64,000 nt of DNA from Nitzschia sp. pyKryTriq1. Its lineage: Eukaryota > Bacillariophyta > Bacillariophyceae > Bacillariales > Bacillariaceae. The notes below the pieces were generated by a model. That model was not told where the DNA came from. It saw nothing but the letters and a program-made list of their open reading frames with translations, and ran no database searches. Positions 20,701 to 28,133 of the stretch are shown here, piece after piece. Position 1 is the first letter of the stretch. Each line of letters starts with the position of its first letter. Where the stretch lies: NCBI GenBank assembly GCA_956465555.1, contig OY101119.1:992001-1056000 (forward strand), read 5' to 3'. The translations under genes were made by a program, and so were the position numbers.

Positions 20701-20943
20701 GAGTGGCTTGGCGGGAGGGATGAGCACTTCATGACTCGCTGCCAACTGGTGAAGTATGCTCTCGCCAATTTCCGTGGTACTTCGACGGATTCCATGCCGT
20801 GAAACCAGAAAATACCGAATGTCTTCCGCGGTCACCGTTCCATCGAGCCGCAGTCGTTTTCTGCAGGTTTGCTGCAGGGCAGCGATGTATTCTAATTCGG
20901 CCACATCGGCAGGAGCACCAACGGGACGATCAAAGACAATCAT
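17758..20943 (-). CDS. Large multipass protein, STRA6/RBP-receptor-like
   Basis: 1061 residues in one exon. The first 370 are soluble, acidic and low complexity with an EF-hand-like helical part (VFLRILCNACQIEPGVELTK). Then come about eight to nine membrane helices (for example WISLVIWLIAYVM, LILLIVQLGHFLRILV, IILTVVLLWISFGALAFLFV). The last membrane block, with ILNTIMDCWNLAFSAMFIVA, NIGRVDTPFL, a LGPHN..Y motif and HRHPYLERLGLLYLLKLR followed by WRILLVLTLMPWLRRYRK, resembles in order the C-terminal half of vertebrate STRA6 (retinol uptake receptor). The extreme C-terminus is a short coiled coil. The family call rests on my recollection of the pattern; a transporter or other multipass protein is the fallback. 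Confidence 0.6.
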   Translation of the reverse strand: MIVFDRPVGAPADVAELEYIAALQQTCRKRLRLDGTVTAEDIRYFLVSRHGIRRSTTEIGESILHQLAASHEVLIPPAKPLENNNDDEEDEEESSFFMPVDCNSQSRKETTVPESSPHAPVDQELSSKAPVETSSSKEDSSETMTDAEKESSSKDEEKHELLNGFFSFFPFLYSETPAPSPVGQDESASDATANIEKNPAESEASNHEIVTNAILEQGQVKPRRLSLLAYIPKPGEVDEWEELVMDGKDTNQYESMDIVQQAALLFIPELMRARTEILPSPHEDQDDEPGHQKDADALFEVFLRILCNACQIEPGVELTKDLLVEILKEFGEAWPDEIVEEMWKQAITKGTAGEIPLLTAQTLMQVLTIDIQDFPTEREFIPSTHLNDALSRQPGSPLDRIFTVSNLDYTADTYSSFWWANLAWISLVIWLIAYVMRGFTGVNSQLGNLDCDTSSLTDLGCRLAKGIITWFEIFLELTFLGFPLIYLSTIGNSVYTQRDSVRTYLAYAIGIAAVLVYSVVFYSVEFKSKLLTTEKEESNMPMFRLSLGTGLILLIVQLGHFLRILVPPKTAELPWFKPFASGMVRMERWTKLSAAFKVQKMLANALFCHCDDMSQLYPSFEFDEKASRQMALRMASKVSNNLHGDEAFTLLRFQEQADLREKSPNIFSVWRKVISKQMQKEQGIWLSPRLGSSNLIQWLIVVCIPFGCILLWKQLDSDFGELLLQYPTLKQWDLRAAILVGGFAAFVGATYIALMYIPSAISLTMQFRTGVLGCLRDEEFLVYRKAQDTRTMLYGVALWGIILTVVLLWISFGALAFLFVFESTRYLMSTIIINIFGFLITFMIKEVALTVFRTNWYRGFYRRKPAQGNILNTIMDCWNLAFSAMFIVARLGKVFLSMAVNIGRVDTPFLSKEVTKLGPHNLDGFPVCYRRDLLSHDAHRHPYLERLGLLYLLKLRLGPKFATRAGGAWRILLVLTLMPWLRRYRKTYIQYRNSSLPISNSNHSIPGSGRSLHGAAHNNAKLSSRNEELERENEVLRRTLAQYEKALGRGSSRRSSVFIAG

Positions 20944-21564
20944 GGTTTTTTTTAAATAGGACTGCCTTCAACTCTTCATCAATTCATACCGGTAGACAAT
21001 TCGGTGCGAAAAAGAAGGAAAGGCAATACAACGATAAAATACCGGTTCTACAGCCGGGTCGCTCCCCCTCTCTGCGTAGACAGGTATTATAACTACGTAC
21101 TCTCTCTACCATACGACCGGTGCTGGTACTCATGTAGAGAGAGGGGGTACCGGTCTACTGCCTCGATATCTGTGACTGATCTCTATCTGACCATCGGTAC
21201 GTCTACCCTCTACCACGTACCGCTACCGGTAGAGAGTACTGTACCGGTACGTGTACCCCGGGTAGACTACACGACATTGATCCGCATGCGCGTCTCTCCG
21301 CCCGCCCGGCGCCCGGCACTCGTTTACCCCTCGTCGTGGATCATCGTCAGGGGTAAATAATCAGTCGAAGGGGTCCACCTTGGAGGCAACTACAGTAATT
21401 TCAAATTGACCGCACCTCTGAGACGGAACATCGTGTTATAAACCCGCGTTTGTTGTTTGTTTCGTTTCAACCTGCTCAGCACTCAGCACTCAGCATCACC
21501 ACATCAACTCCGCTCACCTTCCTATTTTCTCACATGTTACATGTTTTAATGGTTACCATCCACC
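20944..21564. other. Divergent promoter region with GTAC/ACCGGT palindromes
   Basis: Between two divergently transcribed genes. About 21040-21260 is dense in TACCGGT, GTACCGGTAC, CTCTCTACC and GGTACC words. No gene is supported. Confidence 0.6.
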
Positions 21565-22776
21565 ATGAGGCATGGCCATCCAAATCCCAAAAGACGCATC
21601 CTTTCAAAGATAACGTGGTTGGGTGTGTTCTTTGCCGTTTTCCTTGCTGTTCTTTGGTGGGAGAATGTGCAAGTGGAACTTCGAAATCAACCTGAATCTT
21701 CCGTTGTGAGTCGCACCACCGACGATGTACCGAACGGTCGTGTCGGCTCCAGGAACGCTACAGTGGCGAAATCGTGGGCAATCGTGTCGGATTCATCAAA
21801 GCAATGGTGCCGCCGTGCCAAAAACGAAGACACCCCTGGCATGATATATGTCAAAGTCCCCAAGACAGGCTCGTCTACTTTGGTGGGAATCAATATTCGC
21901 ATCGCCCAAAGGGTTGGACAGAGGATCAGCCCTCAAGCGTACCAATGGTGGCCATTTCACAAAAATTCACCAGCAACCTGCTCCTATACTTTTCGTCATG
22001 GTCGTACTGAGCTACTCCATCGACAGGAACCGTACCTGCTTTGGTCATTTGTCCGAGATCCAGCCGCAAGGGCGCTGTCTGAGTTTTACCATTTTGAAGT
22101 GTCGCGGAGAGGCCGTCGCCCTACAGATCTTTGGACAAAGGCCTATTTGAATGAACGTCGAAACTACCAATTTTTATATCTGGCGGACCATCGTGATCCC
22201 AAGTCGTTGCTACAACCGACCTTTCCAAGGAATCATGAAAATGATGATTCTTCTTCGTCGGAAAAATCATTGATCCGACGCTATATCTTGCAACCGTATC
22301 ATTTTATTGGTTTGCTCGAACGAAAGTTCGAAAGTCTAGCGGTAATCAAGCTACTATGGGATCTGGAGGCGGAGGATTTGATTGTTTTGTCGGCTAAATC
22401 GTCAGGGGGCTACGACGATGGCAGATTCGATGGATCCTGTACTCGAATACAACAACCACCCAAACCGCTCTCTCCTTTTCTGAAGAGCTACATTGACGAT
22501 GACTTTCATCAGGACAACCTTGATTATGTGCTCTATGAAATGATAAACCGGACCTTAGACAGAACCATACAAAGGCTCGGGGCAGATACCGTGAGCCGTG
22601 AGGTCGAGAGCCTGAAAAGGCTTCAAACTATTGCAGAAGGTACATGTCAAGCAACTGCTATCTTTCCGTGTTCACCAAATGGAACATTGCAACTGGACGC
22701 ATCATCACGGAACTGCTATTGGACAGATAGTGGATGTGGGCATGCTTGCGTGGATGAGGCGTTACAAAACAAATAG
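21565..22776 (+). CDS. Type II membrane sulfotransferase
   Basis: 403 residues. A short basic cytosolic tail and one N-terminal membrane anchor (ITWLGVFFAVFLAVLWW) are followed by a lumenal domain. YVKVPKTGSSTLVG near residue 95 is the 5'-phosphosulfate-binding loop of PAPS-dependent sulfotransferases, and LLWSFVRDPAARALSEFYHF near 155-175 is the 3'-phosphate-binding segment. This is the pattern of Golgi carbohydrate sulfotransferases acting on glycans. Four Cys in the last 60 residues may form disulfides. Diatoms make sulfated polysaccharides, but the acceptor cannot be inferred. Confidence 0.82.
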   Translation: MRHGHPNPKRRILSKITWLGVFFAVFLAVLWWENVQVELRNQPESSVVSRTTDDVPNGRVGSRNATVAKSWAIVSDSSKQWCRRAKNEDTPGMIYVKVPKTGSSTLVGINIRIAQRVGQRISPQAYQWWPFHKNSPATCSYTFRHGRTELLHRQEPYLLWSFVRDPAARALSEFYHFEVSRRGRRPTDLWTKAYLNERRNYQFLYLADHRDPKSLLQPTFPRNHENDDSSSSEKSLIRRYILQPYHFIGLLERKFESLAVIKLLWDLEAEDLIVLSAKSSGGYDDGRFDGSCTRIQQPPKPLSPFLKSYIDDDFHQDNLDYVLYEMINRTLDRTIQRLGADTVSREVESLKRLQTIAEGTCQATAIFPCSPNGTLQLDASSRNCYWTDSGCGHACVDEALQNK

Positions 22777-22803
22777 AGTTTCGTAGAGAAGATGAAACAA
22801 ATG

Positions 22804-24822
22804 CTATGTGGAACCTTCCAGCTCGTCCTTCAAGGCGTCTCTCAACAGTCGGCGTAGGATTTTTCCGCTGGCGCTTTTGGGAATCGTGTCTGTAAACACG
22901 ACGCCCCCATCGAGTCTTTTATAAGGTGCCACTCGCTCCTTTACCCATTCATATATTTCAGTCTTCGTTTCTTCTGTTTGCTTTTCGGGTTCCTTAAGTA
23001 CAATGTATGCTCGAGGTAGCTCTCCACTTTCACCACAAGGCCTCTGAATCACGGCAGCATCATTAATAAGGTCGTGCGTTAGTAATAAAGCTTCAAGCTC
23101 CGCCGGTGCTACCGGGAAGCCTCGAACTTTGATCAGCTCTTTTATGCGGTCTGTGATGAAGAAAAAGCCGTCTTCGTCGTAATAAGCCACATCACCTGTA
23201 CGCAGCCAACCCGATTTGCTCAAACATTCTGCTGTCTTGTCGGGATCATCCAAGTAACCCTTCACCACAATAATTGTGAATGGTGAGATGGCAAGTCCAC
23301 TCACTTTTTCCATTCAATCGCTCATGTTGTACTCACCATCATGACTTGGGGCCCCTTGATGCATAATTCTCCATTTTGATTGGGGCCCAGACTCTTGCCT
23401 TTTTCGTCAACAATCTTCCCATACGTTGACGATACAAGCGGGCCAACACTCGAAGGTTTGATGTTAAAATCTGACGTACAAGTCGCAATCGGGGACAATT
23501 CGGACATTCCCCAGGCTTGCTTGATCTCACAGCCGAGCCGTTTCTTAGCAGCTTGCTCAATCTCCAATCCCAGTGGTGCCGCAGCGCTGATGATGCATTT
23601 GATAGAAGAAAAATCATATTTGTCTACGTGTGGATGCTTTGCAAGACCAAGAATAATCGGTGGGACGAGATGAGCACGATTAGGTCGATGCTCCTTGATC
23701 AATTCCAAGAAAAGCTCAAAGTCAAATCGGCCCGACATTGTGACTACTGGATTTCCCTTCCACGCACAATATAAGTTGCTCACGGTCATACCGTAGATGT
23801 GAAAGAAGGGAAGCGGTGAAATGAGCTTTTCTCCCTGCAATAGAAGCGTCAAAATTAAACATGCTGGTGGTGAGACTACGACGGGAAGCGCTCCAGAAAT
23901 CTTGTTACAAAGCAAAGTTTACCATTCCAAATGCCATCCCTTCGACCTCCTCAAATTGTAGCAGATTTGCCACTAAATTGGAATGTGACAGACTAGATAT
24001 TAGGAAAGAATGGTCGTGAGGATTGATTCAATACCATCCGACTATCAAAAAATAATGACAAGATTTCACTTACCATACTCCTTTCGGCAGTCCAGTCGTA
24101 CCAGAGGAATATGGCAGAAGGTAGGGGTGGTGAGCACTCTCTGTGTGCAATTTTCGGATCGTCTTGCTGAATGCCTTGTCGTGAGTTTTGATCGAGTCCA
24201 GCGTTTCGACTCCCTCCACAGGAGAGGCTTCGCCGTGTTCGGTCATCACAACGACATGCTTGACATATTTGCTATCGCGAGCAGCTTCCAAGGCAATATC
24301 CAATGTGCTGATATGAGCAATCAAAACCGTGCTGTGACTCCGATCCAAAATGACACGCAATTCGTCCGTTTTGTAAAGCGGGTTGACAGGTGTGAGCTTT
24401 GCTCCACACAAGCCCACCGCCAACGTTACTGGCAAGTAATCCACGTGGTTCGGCGCAAACAAGCATACACACGCCTTCTCGTCAACGCCCATGTCGTACT
24501 TGAGCGATCCAGCTAGACCACAGCTGGCCTTGTAAAAGTCGTTGTAGGTTCGTTGCATCCCTGTGCTTCCATCCGTGATGGCCACCTGCTTGCCCAAGTT
24601 GCCGCCCGACCCTTTCCACATGGACATGACAAACTCTGGAACAGGCTCATAGTCCATAATGGGAATGGGAGGGAATGGACTTGAGACGATATTGAGTGCG
24701 CAACGATCTGCGAGTTCTCCATCTGCTACCACCCTCGTCGACGAGAATGCCCGAAGAATCACGACGGGAGACAGGGATTTTTGCTGGCCATGAGAAAGAA
24801 ACAGCTTGGATACCGAGTTCAT
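22804..24822 (-). CDS. Acyl-CoA / 4-coumarate-CoA ligase-like enzyme
   Basis: Four exons on the minus strand: 24074..24822, 23923..23992, 23337..23834, 22804..23259; 590 residues. The AMP-binding signature YSSGTTGLPKGV ends exon 1; the 70-nt exon 2 encodes SHSNLVANLLQFEEVEG; exon 3 has PLPFFHIYGM and WGMSE; exon 4 has TGDVAYYDEDGFFFITDR and PKSASGKILRR with the catalytic Lys. These are ANL-superfamily features; the enzyme would adenylate a carboxylic acid and transfer it to CoA. The N-terminus (MNSVSKLFLSHG...LRAFSSTRVV) looks like a mitochondrial presequence. All introns are 77-88 bp. True 4CL activity is unlikely to be provable from sequence; a medium-chain acyl substrate is equally possible. 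Confidence 0.88.
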
Positions 24823-25453
24823 ATTCTGCGAAAATATTCTTGCACGCACAGTTATTGATGTGGATTGCGGGTAATAGTCTACCGGTATATCCTTGACGGT
24901 ACAGTAGTACTGTTATTATTGTCACAATGACGAGCGACAGTGAATGTGACCATCGTCGACATTGTCGTTGCTTTTGGTGAGACATCACCGAAGAATCAGT
25001 AGTAGTTGACAGTTGACACTCTTCTCGTACCGTATGATACCGGTATCTCCTCCTCGCTCCCCGTACTGGTATCCATAATTATACCGTATCATACCCGTAC
25101 ACTACGGGTACAGTGAGTACCGGTACCGGTGCAATAAGTACCGGACTTGCTTCCTTGACCCGGCATCATCTATCAATTATAGGCGCGTGTGCTCTTGAAT
25201 GGTTTTACGATCTTTTTAATTCGTCTGTGTTGAAACAAAGGTGGAAAGCCAGGCTATCGTATCACTAAGATAACGAAGTCAGTCTTGGCTAAACACACAG
25301 TGTAACAGTAACTCTCGTAATGTTAGATTCTTGGACAACAATGAGATCATCATGAAGATGATGCTCATGGTCGTTTCCACTATTCTACTACCACTGTCGG
25401 TACGTCATCGGAGATGATGCCAGTACGAGTATTGATCTTGACGGTGGGACCGG
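24823..25453. other. Intergenic, densest GTAC/ACCGGT cluster
   Basis: About 24880-24915 and 25025-25145 carry many copies of TACCGGTA, GTACTG and TACCGTATCATAC words, including GAGTACCGGTACCGGTG. No gene seen. Confidence 0.6.
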
Positions 25454-25920
25454 TTGCGACAAGAAGTCCAAGAGTACTTGCGAGGGCAGACGGCTGGTTT
25501 GGTAAAAGACGAAGATGAGGAAATCGAAATGGAAGTGGATTTGGACAAGACAAAAAGTCAGAACGTAACGGAGTTGGTCCTGGGCCTCATTGAAAAGTAT
25601 AAGATGATTCATGGAATCGAATCCATCGGGAACATCGCTTGAAACGGAACCACAAAGGCGTTGGGTGTTCACAGCTGGAACCATAGCCAAGGTTATCTCT
25701 GGCAATCAAAATCTTGTTCTTGCCCTTGTATCCTTCCTTGTTCAAAACAAAGTCACTTCGTTCCTTGGCGACCTCTTCTCCAATGGTGGCCACTTGTTCG
25801 GGGTTCTCGTATCGCAATTCAGCAAAGGCAGCAAAGCCCAATCCGGCGTGCTTGATGGTCTTGAGGAATTCCCATCAATGACTCAAACATGGGAAGACCA
25901 GCCGCTCCACCGACGACTGC
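25454..25920 (-). pseudogene. Broken 3-isopropylmalate isomerase small subunit (LeuD-like)
   Basis: The minus strand from about 25860 to 25660 encodes [19 protein letters not shown], then [13 protein letters not shown] and [13 protein letters not shown], the central part of LeuD (usual GDNFGCGSSREH). The upstream AspThrAsp loop is missing and a stop falls just before EFLKTIK. Downstream the minus-strand similarity ends abruptly, while the plus strand at about 25490-25642 encodes EVDLDKT, EKYK and HGIESIG, which weakly resembles the LeuD C-terminus in the opposite orientation. The Cys of GCGSS is Tyr and the Arg of SSREH is Cys. I read this as a dead copy of the leucine-biosynthesis enzyme rearranged by an inversion; the inverted part is less certain. 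Confidence 0.65.
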
Positions 25921-26098
25921 GTCAGATCCACCCTTGGACAGACAAGCAAGAGGCAGCGTTACAAACAAGGAAAACGCGCCATCGTCATCGTCAGTTTGTT
26001 GTTTATTTTACCATGAAAAGAGCACGACTTGATTAGCGATGCATTTCCGTGGTACTGAAAATGCAGTAGAAATTTATTGTTGGAGGAGCTCGTACACT

Positions 26099-26180
26099 CG
26101 AAGCTGCGTTTCCTCGAAGCTGCGTTTTCAAACTGCGTAAACTGCTTTTGAAGCTGCGTCAGTTTAGAAACGCAGCTTCG
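26099..26180. repeat. Cluster of CGAAGCTGCGTTT repeats, direct and inverted
   Basis: CGAAGCTGCGTTT occurs at 26099-26111 and 26115-26127, a shorter copy at 26150-26160, and its exact reverse complement AAACGCAGCTTCG at 26168-26180. The strand could fold to a 13-bp stem. It lies between the LeuD fragment and the hydratase gene. Confidence 0.85.
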
Positions 26181-26638
26181 GAACTGCGCGCAGTTTCTCC
26201 TCATGAGCGTTCGGTTTTTTGCTGCTATTGTGACGCTTCGTGCACACAGAACACAAAACTTCCTTCCCCTGTATTTTGGCGAAGTCCACGCTGACCTGAT
26301 AACTGCGCGTGCGACGTTACAGAAGCGAAGTCCTCCCGCGCCCCTGGTATTCGTACTCTCTCCACTCTCTCATGATCCCGTAAGGGTGAATAGAGTCCAT
26401 TGAGTCAATCGATTGGACGGTCTGGCGTGGATGGTATCGTTCCGGCGGGAGAGAGATTCTTCATTGCTCTCAACCGTCAAGGTAGCAACTAAATTAGACA
26501 GCACTTTTTTTCGCTGCTTTACGATATACCTAGCTAGTAGTAGAGATAGTAGGGTCTACCGGTAGTAGTAGTCTACTTGCGTTCTTGCTTGTTGCAAAAC
26601 TACCGGTACCACTTGCCAGCAACCATACAAGTACTCTC

Positions 26639-27630
26639 ATGTGTCACAAAGGCAATATGACGAACCATCATCAGCTGGAAACATACGGCTTTCGGTACAC
26701 GAGAAAAGATCTGATTCTGTACGCGCTGTCGATCGGCATGGGTTTTCATGCCGAGAATAGCGAGACACGGGAAGATTTGAGATTCTTGTATGAACGTCAT
26801 GCGAAGTTTTCGCCTCTACCCATATTTTGTTTGACATTCATGTTCTGGTCTGACAGCAAGCACAATCAGCAAACAAGCGGCAGAATACCTCCCTTTCCGT
26901 CGCCTCTAATGGCGAAAGAAGAAATCCTTCCAAGAAAATTTCTAAAAGAGGACGTCGAGTTGTCGAGCTATCCATTGATTCACACCTGGCAGTCGATCGT
27001 CTGGAAGAAAGTCCTTCCAGTACCAGCAGATAGTGATGAAAATGTCGAGACATCAATAAATCTGAGGACAATATCCGTGGAGCCCAAATCGGTGGGAACT
27101 TTTGTCACCACTCAATCTGAAGTAATGTCCACCGATCCCTCGACAAATCAAAAGTCCTTGCTTTGCACTCTGCAATCGACCACATTGGCCTTTGGGCTTT
27201 CTAGAGATGTCGTGAATGCGTATGACTCCGGAGTTGCAAAATTGACTTCTAGACCCACAATTCCCAGCGACACTCCACCGCTTTTCGAATGGATGTATGC
27301 AACCGCATCAAACCAGGCACTCCTATATCGAATGGCAAGCGGGGATTCCAATCACATCCATGTGGATACTTCCGCATCCGAAATGATGGGAAGTGATAAG
27401 AAGGTACCTCTGCTGCATGGGCTTTTTAGCCTAGCTGTTGCGTTTCGAGCAATTCTGAAGCTCGTCCCCGACGCGGATCGAAGGATCCGAAGGCTCGAGG
27501 CAAGATTTACTCGGCCCGCTTTTGTGGGGGACGTTCTATCTGTGAAAATATGGAAAAACAAGCTATCATCTTCTGAGCTCCTATTTGCGGTGGTGAACAA
27601 AGATTCTGGGGTCACCTTGGTTGACTGCGG
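26639..27630 (+). CDS. Hydratase-2 / MaoC-type enoyl-CoA hydratase (interrupted by gap)
   Basis: About 330 residues readable before an assembly gap. The first ATG is at 26639 with another at 26657. The N-terminal hotdog half has GFRYTRKDLILYALSIGMGF, the second half the hydratase-2 motif YRMASGDSNHIHVDTSAS followed by VPLLHGLFSLAVAFRAIL, including the catalytic Asp and His of the [YF]xxxSGDxNPxH pattern (Pro is His here). This is the domain pair of peroxisomal multifunctional enzyme 2 and stand-alone MaoC hydratases, which hydrate trans-2-enoyl-CoA in beta-oxidation. The 3' end falls in or beyond the gap; after it, a frame ending in TGA at 27910-27912 (AAFRADEESLSASTTEAS) is a plausible C-terminus. 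Confidence 0.8.
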
Positions 27631-27830
27631 NNNNNNNNNNNNNNNNNNNNNNNNNNNNNNNNNNNNNNNNNNNNNNNNNNNNNNNNNNNNNNNNNNNNNN
27701 NNNNNNNNNNNNNNNNNNNNNNNNNNNNNNNNNNNNNNNNNNNNNNNNNNNNNNNNNNNNNNNNNNNNNNNNNNNNNNNNNNNNNNNNNNNNNNNNNNNN
27801 NNNNNNNNNNNNNNNNNNNNNNNNNNNNNN
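27631..27830. other. Assembly gap, 200 N
   Basis: A run of exactly 200 N inside the hydratase gene. The round size suggests a placeholder; the reading frame across it carries no information. Confidence 0.99.
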
Positions 27831-28133
27831 TTGCGCTGCGTTTCGAGCAGACGAGGAATCATTATCTGCCAGCACGACCGAGGCTAGCACAGTAGAACGA
27901 TCTAGACTTTGAACAACACGGTGTTCGCTATGTTCAAATTACCTTCAGCCAAGAATCAGTGGATTGCGTGTGTCCTCACGGGTCGTCGACCACGGCCATT
28001 GGCGTTGCGTGGGAATTTGCTACCTTGGAGTTATCTCCAGGCTTCTTGAGATCCGTGTGCAAGATGTCAACTCGAATATTAACACTAAAGATAGATCTCT
28101 TCTCTTTTTAGCTAGCTCAATTCCGTATACCTC

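Noticed and set aside
25454-25642. Plus-strand 62-codon acidic ORF read as an independent small gene.
   Set aside because: Its EVDLDKT...HGIESIG pattern fits an inverted piece of the LeuD relic better than a gene.
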